DNA from: Knufia peltigerae
Lineage: Eukaryota > Ascomycota > Eurotiomycetes > Chaetothyriales > Trichomeriaceae
Direction: 5' to 3'
NCBI GenBank assembly: GCA_030247855.1
Contig: JAPDRN010000044.1
Location: 1 to 64,000 of the forward strand
DNA length: 64,000 nt
Shown: in pieces, positions 25,320-36,051 of the stretch
Layout of the letters: each line of letters opens with the position of its first letter
How positions within the stretch are numbered: position 1 is the first letter of the stretch
Program-made: the position numbers and the translations under genes
The notes under the pieces: generated by a model
Seen by the model: the letters and a program-made list of their open reading frames with translations, nothing else
Told to the model about the DNA's origin: nothing
The model's database searches: none

Positions 25320-25618
25320 GCCTAACATTATTACGCCGTGAACAGGTGACCTGTCCACATATAATGTAGGTCTTAACATAGAGAGCGGGTAAACCATCCA
25401 TAGAGTGATCCATCCACACACAAAATTTACGCTTTCTACACTTCACTTTTCCTATCGAGTAATTAAACACATATAATGCTACATTATAATGACCACTATG
25501 AATTTCATCAATTTTTTTTCTGTAATTTATCTGACATGCCTAATAGTTTATCTAAGCTTAAATTAAACTCTTTTAGCCTGTTACATAGGTTAGTAGTGAA
25601 TAATAATATCCTAAATAT
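25320..25618 (-). repeat. isolated end fragment of repeat A (type-A helicase element), inverted
   Basis: The reverse complement of this stretch matches about 3,488-3,778 and 13,124-13,414, the right-hand end of repeat A, including GTGAACAGGTGACCTGTCCAC. It is less AT-shifted than the two telomere-proximal copies. Similarity stops abruptly at about 25,618. A minus-strand open frame (about 25,237-25,470) covers it, encoding KCRKRKFCVWMDHSMDGLPA and ICGQVTCSRRN. The same frame can be read through stops in the other copies, so an antisense ORF may belong to the element. This is a transposed or recombined remnant about 22 kb inside the subtelomeric block. Confidence 0.85.
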
Positions 25619-26473
25619 TAGGAATGACCTATGAAATAGGCAGAGTAATAACACAATAAAAATAGGTCCTCCTATCTAGGTACTTTAGTTACAGAACTTA
25701 AAGCATAAGGAAGAGAAGTTCCTTATGCGGGAAGCCTATGATAATTGTGCGGTTCCCCTAAGTTCTCTTAGCGTTTACATGCTTAGTAAGTATGCTTGGC
25801 GTGAAGTCTTAAGATGTCATCTGTTCTCTGTTCTGTTTACTCATGACAGTTACCCTACCCTACCCATTACGTAGCCTACCACTATCCTTATATCCTTAGA
25901 GTGGACCGATGGGTTTTGTCGCGCCAGAGGGTAGGCGTATAAAATGAATGAACCTCTGGCTAAAGGTATATTGATATCTGCCCAGAATTGAATTAGGACT
26001 CAATATTCTAGAGGGTTTCGTGGCTTATTCTGTGATAAGGTTAGGCATGCCTCTGTGAATTTCTTTAAGATAGTTTAGCGTTCACACAAGTCTTAGTTAT
26101 AGTAGTTATCCTCTTATAGATAGAAACATTAACTTAGTTACGACGCATCCCGCATGAAAAAGGGAAGTGAACAGATAGAATTGTCCATTCAAGATCACCT
26201 GTGTGGCTCGATAATGCACTTACCTAGCTGAGGCACGCCGCTATGTCGTGTAAACGGGCCGGGCGGAAGTGGAACTCGTTTCTTGAACTCGGGAGGGAAC
26301 CCGACCCCCTTTAAACTTGAGTATTGCCTATTTCAGCTATCAAGCAGCACATGATGCATTGATGCCATAAGAATATCGAAGAGGTGCAAGTATTGAGTTT
26401 TCTAGGCCACAACTTCACGCTTCGTGCGAGTGGCCCTTACCGAGCATTTTCTGCAGATGAATCTTGAACTGAA
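25619..26473. other. intergenic, no protein gene; contains a perfect hairpin
   Basis: There is no supported coding region. A 10-bp perfect hairpin lies at 25,703-25,728. The tail from about 26,300 is the presumed promoter and 5' leader of the next gene. Confidence 0.4.
25703..25728. other. perfect 10-bp hairpin with 6-nt loop
   Basis: GCATAAGGAA and TTCCTTATGC flank the loop GAGAAG. Shortly after (about 25,730-25,755) GGAAGCC...GCGGTTCC can pair, so two adjacent stems are possible. It lies in a gene-free stretch next to a repeat fragment. It could be part of a structured RNA or intron remnant, or a transposon end, but nothing decides this. Confidence 0.4.
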
Positions 26474-27444
26474 ATGCAATTGCTATCCCGGGATCCAGCG
26501 GACCACGTTTTACGCTTTTTGTGTGATGTCGCCGCTGCTATTACGGCATCTGTGGCTGTCTCACCACTGGTAGCTGTTGTTGATGCGTAAGTATTCATCT
26601 GTCCCGATCCACACTCCTTGAGGCGATTGGGGCTGTCTGGCAGCAAACCGCCCAAAAGCCCAGGGCATAGTTGGTTCGATGTACACGATCTAAGCGGGTT
26701 TGCAGCTCTGTTGTCCAATACACCGCATCACATGAGCGAAAGCGCATGGGGCCACTTCTTTTGACGAATCTTCGACCCTTATTGCGGACTCCTCACAAGT
26801 TTCTTACCTCGAGAACGACAAGACTCCTCTTCACCGTGTATTTAGGGACATACGCAAGTGCCAACATCTTGGATTCGATCCAAATGTTGGTGCCCGCTGA
26901 GGCGTATGCGCCTGCATCGCCGGCAGCTGTTAAGCTGCTAGGCGTCTCAGCGGTCAGTACAAGCCTGACCATTTTTAAAGACTCTTGCTTGGCTCAGATG
27001 TTCGGTGTCGGGGCCAAAAGATCTGTGCCGTCGACGAGTTACCTGCTCTTCACACTTCGCGATATCGTCACAATCCATGCTTGCTTTGTGCTACCACCCG
27101 TCGTGGCGAGCCGGCTTGATGATGTGCCAACGATAGTCAAAGATGCGCTATCACTGAACACTCTGGAGGCCCGCAGCCGGGCTTCTCAGCTCCTGCTCCC
27201 TGTTCTGGTTCAGTCTGTCAGTACACCCATACATCTGCTCGCATTAGATTTGTACAACAGGCAGAGCCGGCTGGCTCTTTCAACGCGATTGGCCAGGGTG
27301 AGAAGAGATCTGCCCCTAGCAGTCCCAACAAGGATGCTTAGGATTATACCAGCATTTGGTATTGGCGGTTTGATCAACACAGGAATGAGGCGTGCTTTGT
27401 TGGGGACCTTTGGCTTTAAGAATGGCCAGACGACACTGTCATAA
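26474..27444 (+). CDS. conserved fungal membrane protein, probably mitochondrial (two exons)
   Basis: Exon 1 is 26,474-26,586 (ATG in frame, encoding MQLLSRDPADHVLRFLCDV and ITASVAVSPLVAVVDA). The intron 26,587-26,705 runs GTAAGT to TTGCAG, and exon 2 is 26,706-27,444. The join keeps the frame and gives 283 residues. The protein has several moderately hydrophobic segments (LLFTVYLGTYASANILDSI, AAVKLLGVSAVSTSLTIF, YLLFTLRDIVTIHACFVLPP, LLLPVLVQSVSTPIHLLALD) and a conserved-looking C-terminal MLRIIPAFGIGGLINTGMR. It resembles a fungal family of unnamed membrane proteins, possibly of the mitochondrial inner membrane. That placement is inference. It converges on proline dehydrogenase (87-bp gap), so it may or may not belong to the proline cluster. 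Confidence 0.75.
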
Positions 27445-27531
27445 ATATGAGTAGTGGCTGAGATTGCATGAAATGGAGCGGCCTTGAAAGGACTTCACTT
27501 GATTTACTTTTTCATCTGGTGTTTTCGAGCA

Positions 27532-29145
27532 CTATCTGCCGAAACGGACTAATCTCCTCGATAACTCCTTCAATAAAGCCAATACTGTTACACGGCTCCT
27601 GGCCACAGCATCACTGTTCTCTTCTGCCCTTCGAAGCAAGTACAGCAGGCAATCAGACAAAGTGCCCCAGACTGTGTACTTGTAAACTCCCACTTCTGGA
27701 TGGCCAATCTCAGGCGAATCCGAGCTTTGTGGAGTCCTTGCTCCGTCTCCTGCCCTACCGCCTTTTCTAGCCCCAATCATCTTACTAACGGCCTCCTCCT
27801 CAGAGCTGGGTCGGGGTGGTCCTAGCTGTGCCGCAAGAGAAAATGACAACTCATCCGCCATACCCATAAGCTGCGCGAAGTTGAGACCCCGTATCCTTTT
27901 TCTGACTCCGGGTTTTGACACGTATTGCTGTAAGCCGGTATATACGCTGTAGCTATTATGTGTAGCCAGTACCACGTCAGCCTTCCAGTCATTAGATTGT
28001 ACTCCCACTGTTACCGGATCTTCAGTGGTGTTACTCAGTAAGAATGACACGGCTGCATCATAGGCATCATCCGTCTCCTGCTTACTGGCGTGAATGACAT
28101 CACGATCGGCTTCATCGTACATGTAAGCACCTCTTACCAACTTTAACCCTAGCGTGTAGTTATTCTCGACCGAATGCTGAAGGTGACGCTTGATCTTATC
28201 AATATTTTTCCTCAAATAGAGCTGGTAAGTGTTCAATATGATGGCTCTAGTACCATCAGCGGCTCGATTGAACTCCGCCATCAAATTGAGCGCCATGTCA
28301 TCAATGGCACGTTGATAACGTGACCCTTCAGCGTCGATCAAGACACGGACCCCTTTCCCCTTTGCTTCGGCGCAGATCTGGCGCAGTCCATCTTGGAGGA
28401 CTGCAAGTGCTTGCTTGAGATCATTCGATATGTTGTCAGATGACGAAGGGGATTCACAATCCTGCGTGCATGCTTTGGTGTATTGCTCTAGAAGCCTAGT
28501 CGCCGTTGATCCTGCCCCGGTTACTCGCAATGCAATATAATCACCGGGGGTGAGCATTTGAATTGTGTGCAAATTCGAAGTGATCCAGTCCTGCAAATCG
28601 CTGTCTGCGTCTGTTAAGACGGTAGGTGTGGTGTTGTATGGGTTTGCTGTTGCTGGAGCTTCCCGAGCATATGTCAAGACTATCCCACTCATACCCATCC
28701 TGCGGAGAGCTGCTGTCCTCGAGAGAATCTCGCTTTGGGAAGACCCTATGCAAAAATGCTCGTAGAACGTTTTCTTCATGAGCCACCTCAGCAGTCTGCT
28801 GTGCTCTATGAATTTGGCATTCCGTTTTGCAGTCCCAACCAGCGCCAGAAGCAACGGTTTCGGCAATGTAGAGACTGAGAGGACGATCAATGACCGTACG
28901 AGATCCGCCGAAGTCAATTTTCTCAACGGTCGCTTCCGGAGTGTGTAAGATGGATCCAGTCCTTTCTCGGAAGACAGCAGTGGTGTAGATGTGGCCGTGT
29001 CCCTGTCCCTCACGAAAGTAGCTACACATCGTTTCCAAGGACTGGTGAGACTGCACAGAAGCGGTGTTGCAATCGCCACTTTGGATGCCTGATGGGCAAA
29101 GGCAGGTCTGCAGCCTACGAAGCCTGTGATTGACATTGCGTACAT
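27532..29145 (-). CDS. prnD: proline dehydrogenase (proline oxidase), mitochondrial
   Basis: A 537-codon intronless frame from ATG at 29,145. It oxidises L-proline to pyrroline-5-carboxylate with FAD, passing electrons to the respiratory chain in the mitochondrial inner membrane. Family motifs of the PRODH barrel are intact: VLIDAEGSRYQ at about 269-278, NTYQLYLRKN at about 305-314, LGLKLVRGAYM at about 332-342, ATHNSYSV, FAQLMGMADELSF, and the substrate-binding YLLRRAEENSDA near the C-terminus. The first 50 or so residues are basic and Ser/Thr-rich, like a mitochondrial presequence. Length fits fungal PrnD/Put1 proteins. A proline-rich, Arg/Lys-rich insert lies between the MADELSF motif and the last motif. 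It lies next to P5C dehydrogenase in the same orientation, as expected for the pathway. Confidence 0.95.
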   Translation of the reverse strand: MYAMSITGFVGCRPAFAHQASKVAIATPLLCSLTSPWKRCVATFVRDRDTATSTPLLSSEKGLDPSYTLRKRPLRKLTSADLVRSLIVLSVSTLPKPLLLALVGTAKRNAKFIEHSRLLRWLMKKTFYEHFCIGSSQSEILSRTAALRRMGMSGIVLTYAREAPATANPYNTTPTVLTDADSDLQDWITSNLHTIQMLTPGDYIALRVTGAGSTATRLLEQYTKACTQDCESPSSSDNISNDLKQALAVLQDGLRQICAEAKGKGVRVLIDAEGSRYQRAIDDMALNLMAEFNRAADGTRAIILNTYQLYLRKNIDKIKRHLQHSVENNYTLGLKLVRGAYMYDEADRDVIHASKQETDDAYDAAVSFLLSNTTEDPVTVGVQSNDWKADVVLATHNSYSVYTGLQQYVSKPGVRKRIRGLNFAQLMGMADELSFSLAAQLGPPRPSSEEEAVSKMIGARKGGRAGDGARTPQSSDSPEIGHPEVGVYKYTVWGTLSDCLLYLLRRAEENSDAVARSRVTVLALLKELSRRLVRFGR

Positions 29146-29616
29146 GTTTGGCCAATCTATATTCGAAGCGACATTTGAGCTGCTGTTGGCAACAACTTGA
29201 GGCGGTTGTTGCCAACGCCAGCCTCAAATCAATGTATACCGCATCGAGCGCGTAACACTGAAATTTATCCGTGCCTTCCACCCACCAATTACGTCCCTAG
29301 GGGTTCGCTCGGCTTCTCTGCCTATTGGGCCGGCTGTACAGCCGTACTAACCGATGCCCGAGGAACGCTTGTACTGTCGGAGTTACTCCTGCGAAGATCT
29401 ACCTGCGCCCGAACACTGTTTCACATTCTCCCGCCGAGATGACGGATTGGTGGAAATTGGTTTTATAGGTAGAAGAAGCGAACGAAGAGGTAATGCCTCC
29501 AATCTGAGGAAAGACCGACCTTCTAATCTGCCGTAGAATACTCACTACATCATAAGATGCTTCGGGTCTAATCCCGCAAGAGCAGCAGACTGATACGGTT
29601 GATGTCCTCATACGAA
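29146..29616. promoter_or_regulatory. intergenic between prnC-like and prnD-like genes
   Basis: 471 bp holding the 5' region of the minus-strand proline dehydrogenase gene and the 3' end of the P5C dehydrogenase gene. The open frames in it are shadows. An 18-nt imperfect palindrome-like TTGTTGCCAAC / GTTGGCAACAA pair lies at about 29,186-29,218. No binding site can be assigned with confidence. Confidence 0.4.
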
Positions 29617-31456
29617 TTATCTTCGACTATTACTTGGATACAGAACTGTGTCTAGCGGGCCGAACTCCTCTTTCAGAGTTCTGGGTGAGACGAAACGCAT
29701 CAATAAATTTTCACTGCCGGCCTTATCATTCGTACCGCTGCTCCTGCTTCCACCGAATGTCTGCTGCCCTATAAGAGCTGCGGTTGTCTTGCAATTAACG
29801 TACAGATTACCAGCCGCGTATCGCAATTTACGCTCAGCGAGTTCGACAATGCGCTGGTCGCGGGCAAAAATCGCACCCGTCAGCGCCAGACCACCGCCTT
29901 GCTGGTCGATGTCTGTGAGAAGTTCTTCAAAGTGATCGTCTGGGTAGATGTAAACTCCAAGGACTGGGCCGAAGAGCTCGCGGTTGAAGAGCCAATGGTC
30001 TGGTTTACGCGCGACGTACATAGTAGGCTGGATAAAGTAGCCTTCGCTTCCGTCGTATGTGCCTCCAATAACGCATTCGATGTCGGGGTCTTTGTTCGCT
30101 TCATCAATCGCCTGACTGATTTTTTGGAAGCTTTGTTGATTGATGACGGGGCCAAGGAAAGCGCTGTAATCCTCCGGCTGACCAACGGTGACCAGCTGCA
30201 TTTCCTCCTTCATGACGTTCAAAAATGCCTGCGCTCTGCTTTGAGGCAAGTAAAGTCTGGAACATGCCGAGCATTTCTGACCAGCGTATTCGAATGCTGC
30301 CCGGATGGTATGCCTCACCGCGCTGCTAATGTCGGCCGACGAATGCACTAGATGGAAGTTCTTACCGGATGTCTCGCCCACCATCCTAGGATATTCTCGG
30401 AACGTGTGGGTCACCACGCCTTGGGCAGCTTTGGCAAACAGAGATCGGAAAACATTCGAAGAGCCAGTGAAGTGCAATGCTGCGAAATCACAGTGCTCGA
30501 AGATGGTGTTTGTAATGAGTTCCGCATCTCCGGTCAAGAACTGGACAACGTTCGGAGGCAATCCCGCTTCCAAGAGAATCCGGTAAACAATGCTGCTAGC
30601 ATAGACGTTGCTGGGAGATGGTTTCCAGAGAACTACATTGCCCATTATAGCAGGTACCGACACAAGGTTACCACCAATGGCTGTAAAGTTAAAAGGCGAT
30701 ATCGCATAGACGAAACCTTCCAAGGGGCGGTAGTCATTGCGACTAAACCCGTAAGCTTTCATCGCCAGACGAGACATTAAAATCATAAACTTACGTATGG
30801 TGTCCAGGGGTACCGAGCGTAGGCTGCTTCTCATAGATTTTCTGGGCAATTGCAACGTTGAATCTGAAGAAATCGGCGAGCTCCGCCGCAGCATCGATTT
30901 CCGCTTGCCAGGCATTCTTCCCTTGACCAAGCATCGTCGCAGCCGTAATCTCGTAGCGGTACTTCGTGGTAATCAGCTCAGCTGCTCTGAGGAAAATAGC
31001 CGCTCGATACGTAAAGGGCATGTCTTGCCATGCCTCCTTGGCTGCCAGAGCATCTTCAATGGCATGCGTGACATCGGTTGCCGTCAAGCATGGGTAATCA
31101 GAAAATGACTGGGTGTGCTTCGAAGGAACAGGCACGCTTGCCGTCTTGCCTTCCCAAGAATTTACTTGCCCATGACTCCATCTCGGTGTCTGAAGAGGTA
31201 GTTTGCTCTTGAGGTCACTGAGAGCGCCGTCTAGGGCTGCGCGCTCCGGCGAATTTGCCGCATATTGTTTCTAAGATTGAATTAGTGCCTGCTACTCTTC
31301 GCAGTGAGTGACTTGACCTACGTTCGGCTCGTTATAGGGCTTGGGTATTGAGTATGCACCGCCTGTGCTTAGCGAAGCCTTAGGGTGAACAAGGACAACG
31401 AAACGCTGGCGAGAACTCCTTGCTGGAAAAGCTCTCGAGCTCCAAATCCGGAACAT
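29617..31456 (-). CDS. prnC: delta-1-pyrroline-5-carboxylate dehydrogenase, mitochondrial (three exons)
   Basis: The exons are 31,322-31,456, 30,795-31,270 and 29,617-30,742. The introns are 31,271-31,321 (GTAGGT...TTAG) and 30,743-30,794 (GTAAGT...TTTAG). The joined frame gives 578 residues, usual for the family. The protein starts MFRIWSSRAFPARSSRQRF, a basic presequence, then IPKPYNEPN/KQYAANSPERAAL across the first junction. ALDH-fold features are visible: YRPLEGFVYAISPFNFTAIG, KPSPSNVYAS, the glutamate in GETSGKNF, and the catalytic cysteine in GQKCSACSRLY. It oxidises P5C/glutamate semialdehyde to glutamate with NAD+, completing proline breakdown. Its 5' end faces the flavin oxidase gene across 485 bp. 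Confidence 0.95.
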
Positions 31457-31941
31457 GTTTGAGGTCTTGTTCGGTTGCCAAAAGGATAAGGACGATAGAC
31501 AGGTGCTGTTGAGACAGCAAGAGCTGCGGTCGGTCTACCATCCTATGTTGCCACTGCCCAACCTTGGCCATCTTCACAAATAGCGACGACATTGTGTGTT
31601 GACGTGCACCCTCGGGTTCACATCCGACCCTCTCGAGGACACCGATTGGGTAGCGATGCCACCTCGGTACAGAGCCGAAGGTGTTAGTTGAAATCCAGAT
31701 CAGACCGCAACCGTGCTTCGAATAAGCTGGTTGGGGGAACATATTTTAATTGTATAATCCAGCGCTAGTGGCCAGGAAGTGGAATGCTACAGATGGCGAA
31801 TATGATGCGATAAGTATTGTCCCTGCCCAGTCTTCACAAGGAACACATCAATCACTCGGCGAGCTCCGTCAGTGTAGTATCAATCATTCGAGATTGCGGG
31901 CCTTCAGATCATCATCCAAAAGTGCTTCGTCTCATCTCATC
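31457..31941. promoter_or_regulatory. divergent promoter region between prnC-like and flavin oxidase genes
   Basis: 485 bp between two ATGs pointing apart, so the genes may share control elements. CGG/CCG triplets are scattered. The upstream extension of the flavin oxidase frame (31,750-31,941) is Ser-rich and looks untranslated. I cannot assign regulator sites. Confidence 0.5.
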
Positions 31942-33276
31942 ATGGCACATTCCGACCAGAACTCTCCAATGCTCGTCCTCGGAGCAGGCACGTTCGGCCT
32001 ATCCACTGCGCTCCACCTCCACCGTGCAGGATACACTGACATCACAATTTTTGAGCGAGCGGAATCCATACCCTCGCAGTATTCCGCTGCATATGATCTT
32101 AACAAGATCGTAAGAGCGGAGTATGAGAACACATTCTACACCGATTTGGCCCTTAAAGCCATCAAGGAATGGAAGACTCCTCTTTTCGCGCCGTACTATC
32201 ATGAGACGGGCTACATTGTTGCCTGCTCCGGGAGAGCTCCAGAAAAGGCAAAGAAGTCCCTGTCGACTGCCCTGAGCTCGATTTCCAAGCATGCAGTCTT
32301 TGCATCAGGCATCGAACCCCTAAAGGGTGGCGATGCCTTTCGCAAGTTCGCCTGGCAGCTCGATGGACCCATGGCTGGGTACACCGGGTATTACAACCGG
32401 CTAGCAGGGTATGGACATTCTGGAAATGCATTGAAAGGCGTGGCGGAATACTTGACATCTCGTGGTGTGCGGTTCGTGACTGGAGAGCGACGAGGTAGAG
32501 TTGCCGAGCTCATTTATGAGGGCTATGGCAAATCAAGGCGCTGCGTTGGTGTGCGCACCGTAGCTGGGACGAAATACCAAGCAGCAAAAGTGATATGTGC
32601 ACTGGGGTCATTCGGAGCCGCCTTGATACCCGACTTGGGGAAATTTGCGGTGGCAAGGTGCTGGTCGGTTGCACATGTCCAGCTCACGGAAAAAGAGTGC
32701 GATTTACTTCGAGGACTTCCAGTGGTCAACGTCAGAGACCTCGGCTTTTTCTTTGAGCCGGATCCAGCTACCAAGCTGTTTAAGCTCTGTCCTCTCGGTG
32801 CTGGCTACTCCAACACTGATGCAGATGGTATATCCTTACCCCCTTCGGAACACTCAAGCGAGACATCGTTCAGCGACTGGATCCCCAAGGCAGATGAGGT
32901 GAAGCTGCGCACTCTTCTGCATGAGATGCTTCCGTGGATGGCCGACCGTCCATTCGTGGACAAGAAGTTATGTTGGTTCTCAGATTCGAAGGATTCCGAG
33001 TACTGTATAGATTTCGTCCCAGATACGAATGAGTCATTAGTCGTCATCTCAGGAGATTCAGGCCATGGCTTCAAGATGATGCCAATAATGGGAAGCTGGG
33101 TGGTAGAACTGCTTCGTAAAGGCAGGCAAGAGAGGGAGTTATGGAGATGGCGCTCGGAGGATGTGGCCAGTCCTCACCGTAAGTGGGGGACTGCAGTATC
33201 ATGGCGCGTGGGCGAGGCAAAAGAGTTGGAAGATGTTGCTCATGAAGACCGAGCCCGGCTAGGAGCACGACTATGA
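31942..33276 (+). CDS. FAD-dependent amino-acid oxidase, sarcosine/fructosyl-amine/D-amino-acid oxidase-like
   Basis: The start is placed at ATG 31,942 (MAHSDQNSPMLVLGAGTFGL), because the nucleotide-binding fold begins immediately after it. The frame is open further upstream, but that part looks non-coding. The protein has 444 residues with no intron. The FAD-binding GAGTFG is at 14-19, followed by IFERAESIPSQYSAAYDLN. The C-terminal KLCWFSDSKDSEYCIDFVPD and SGDSGHGFKMMPIMGSW match the monomeric sarcosine oxidase/fructosyl amino-acid oxidase group, where a cysteine in that region can hold FAD covalently. Substrates in the family are secondary or N-substituted amino acids, including imino acids. 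The cluster suggests D-proline, pipecolate or a hydroxyproline isomer; that is inference. Confidence 0.85.
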   Translation: MAHSDQNSPMLVLGAGTFGLSTALHLHRAGYTDITIFERAESIPSQYSAAYDLNKIVRAEYENTFYTDLALKAIKEWKTPLFAPYYHETGYIVACSGRAPEKAKKSLSTALSSISKHAVFASGIEPLKGGDAFRKFAWQLDGPMAGYTGYYNRLAGYGHSGNALKGVAEYLTSRGVRFVTGERRGRVAELIYEGYGKSRRCVGVRTVAGTKYQAAKVICALGSFGAALIPDLGKFAVARCWSVAHVQLTEKECDLLRGLPVVNVRDLGFFFEPDPATKLFKLCPLGAGYSNTDADGISLPPSEHSSETSFSDWIPKADEVKLRTLLHEMLPWMADRPFVDKKLCWFSDSKDSEYCIDFVPDTNESLVVISGDSGHGFKMMPIMGSWVVELLRKGRQERELWRWRSEDVASPHRKWGTAVSWRVGEAKELEDVAHEDRARLGARL

Positions 33277-33423
33277 TGGTTTGATCATTTGCTATAAAAG
33301 GGCCAGATTAATAGTATCTTGCGTCGACTGGTCGATGACCAAACCACACTTCCGCTACCTACGATTGTCCGTTGATACATTGCTTTTCGAATATTGGCTA
33401 CCTAGGGACCGAGATAATGGTCG

Positions 33424-36051
33424 TCAAAAGTTGAAGTCTGCACTGAACGCGTCCATCTGATCGGGTTCTAACAGGTCAGCAACGTTCATCAACTGCTCCG
33501 CGTCCAGCCCGGCTTCCCACGTCCATTCATCGTATGGTATGTTGTTCATCCAGGGCGTTTCATGATCAGGATGCGCGATTGCGCCTCCTATTGTCTCAGA
33601 ATGCAATCCTGCGGAAGCGCCTGGGTCAGCTAAGTCCGCATTTTCAACAGATTGTGCACCAAGTTGTGGGTCCAGCTGGCGCCGATTGAAGGCATTCAGG
33701 AGTTCCTCCAGCTGATGGAGCTCTGCCTTGCGTCGGTTTGCAATCATATTTCCCTTCGCGATCAAGTCGTCGAGAATGCAGTAGGTCTTGGCCAGCTCTG
33801 CCGATAAATTTTCAACCAAGAGAGGCTCTACGGCCGAGGCTATGAGCACAATGATTCCCGAAGAAAAGGCAGCTTCAAGATCAAACGGCACGAAAGTTGC
33901 TACCAAACGTCAATGGTTCCCACTGGCTACGTGTAAAAGTAAGGCACACATACCCAGAAAGTCCTGGCGCTGTAATGCGGCCAAAATATTTATTGAATGT
34001 TGGGAAGAGTCTGTACACATTTGTAGCAAAACCCTTAAGCGTTGCAGGGATGATATCATGGTAGGTGATGCATGGAGAGACCCCATTCTTCTCATAAAAA
34101 GACTGAACAGCAATGGCCTTGTTGTTAAAACGATACACTTGTACATTGCAGAGTTAGTCAGGGCAGGGACGCTAGCCGAGGATCGGAGAAGGCATTACTT
34201 GATGGTGTTGAAGATGCAAAGTTGCCGCCAATCTGGATATACCCTCACCAGGATCATCCAAGACGAGCTTAACGGATTTGCTGAGCTTCTCAGCTATATC
34301 AGCAATTCGAGTTAGAGCCAGCTTTGTGCTAGTAAAAAATCTCTTGTCGAGCCGTCCGTCGGGACCGTATACGCCTAAGGTATAGTCAATCACTTAAGGA
34401 GACGTTGTAGCTTTGATTGCCACACTCACTACTGACAACCTGCGCATTGAGGCGGCAGAGTTTGATATATAGGTCGAGAGCTGTGCTTTGCTCGCTAGAG
34501 CTCAACGTAGGTAAGTTTGTAGTGACCATCTCGTCGGAAAGCTGCACCGGTAGGCCCATCAGAGAGGTTAACTCGCGGTCCAAAATATAGATGGTCCACC
34601 AGATTCGTCTAGCACGCTCTATCTGGGATGCGCTGAAAGCATTGAGGGGCATGTCGATGTGCATCCCCTGGAATAGTGCTGTACGCATCGCATTTCCGAC
34701 CTAAACGTTTTGTCGATTAGCAATTTAGACTGTTGAGAATAGTCAACCTCAGGTTCGTCCCACCGTCAAATACGCTCCATATCTATGATCGATACCTTGT
34801 AAATAAAGGGAAGCGCAGCAGAATATTTCTGCCGTGGTGAATGGATCAGTCCACAGCTGACTGATGTCGGGAAGGATTTTCATCGCTTGAATAAAGAGAT
34901 CTTGGCCAGGTGGCGTACCCTTCCCCGGCCTTCGAGAAACGCATGCTTTGCCCAAAGCCATAACCAATAGATAGTGGACGTACTCGAGCGTGCGCGTGTA
35001 TGCGTCGTTGGCACGGTTTTCGTGAAAACGAACTAGCTCTGACATGAAGGTCTCCTCGTGGAACAAGTGATACATCTCTCCAACGTGGAACTGGGCGGAC
35101 AGCATCAAATACTTGGCGTGATTCAGCGTAGGAAGCACGACCCTGTCATCGTCACTGATCACTCGCAACCCGTCCCAACCCAGATTGTAAACGTCTCCAT
35201 CGAGTGCGAAGCTTTCTCGCCTGAGTGGAGTGTTGTGAACCGCTTGGTGAGCACCGTCCAGTACGCGTCGGCTGAACGACCAGTTCGAGGATGTACCTAA
35301 ATAGACTTGATAGCATAAGCATAGCTTGGGTATCCAGGTCAAGTTTCGCCGTGAACTCACTTGATCTGCCGGAGGAGATGTCTGAGATGAAGCCGGTGTC
35401 TGATGGGCCGGCGCTCAGGGGATTCGTCATTTCCACATCTCCTTGTGACGAGTGTGGCTGTTGCTTCTCGTTCCCTGAATGTGACGGTCCAGGATCAGGC
35501 ACGAAATGACTCCGTGGACCATCATATGAGCCCGCAGGCAGCCCGTGCGTGACATTACGCCCATCAGACCGTCTGGAAGCATTTGCCTCATTTTCTGCTC
35601 TTCCTTGCGGATCCATCAGACGTGAGTTTCAATTTGTACGTAGGAGGAGACTCACCAGATGGGTAACCGAGACCTGCCGCATTGATAGGATCAGTGATGA
35701 CCTCCGGATCACTAGTACGATCGGATCTCTCCTCCAAGGCCGCGAGTCGTTCCTCGAGGTTTGCCAGGTACCTTCACTGGGATTAGTGCAGGCAGGTTAT
35801 GGGAGATGTAAGACATGCCTCCTGGACACTGAGACTGAGGGTTCTGCAGCATCAAACTCGCACGACTTCCCGCTTCTGGAGCAATTAGAGCATGGTGCTG
35901 AGCCACTGCACTTGATCTTATGCCTGCGGCATCTCTGACAACTGAGAAGGATCTGTATAAGACACCATCGACGGGTGAAAGAGACAGAAGACTGCACTTA
36001 CGCATTGGCCGTCCGCTTCCTCACCCCGTGTGACTCTGGACGGCTGTTCAT
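33424..36051 (-). CDS. prnA: Zn2Cys6 transcription factor, PrnA-like (nine exons)
   Basis: The exons (minus) are 36,002-36,051, 35,819-35,941, 35,656-35,771, 35,361-35,603, 34,764-35,296, 34,430-34,700, 34,199-34,374, 33,954-34,137 and 33,424-33,899. Phases agree throughout, giving 723 residues. The Zn2Cys6 motif is complete (Cys 18, 21, 28, 34, 37, 44), with CRRHKIKC inside it. It is followed by the coiled-coil-like YLANLEERLAALEERSD. The middle fungal_trans domain includes FHVGEMYHLFHEE, IWWTIYILDRELTSLMGLP and LHLQHHQCIVLTTRPLL. The end is acidic. Intron 2 (35,772-35,818) seems to start with GC instead of GT. Gene order and homology suggest the pathway activator that in Aspergillus responds to proline. 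Close to but not proven to be the PrnA orthologue. Confidence 0.85.

Noticed and set aside
25700..25760. Group II intron domain V
   Set aside because: AGCC...GCGGTT and adjoining stems look vaguely similar, but the hairpin is too short and the catalytic bulge pattern is absent.
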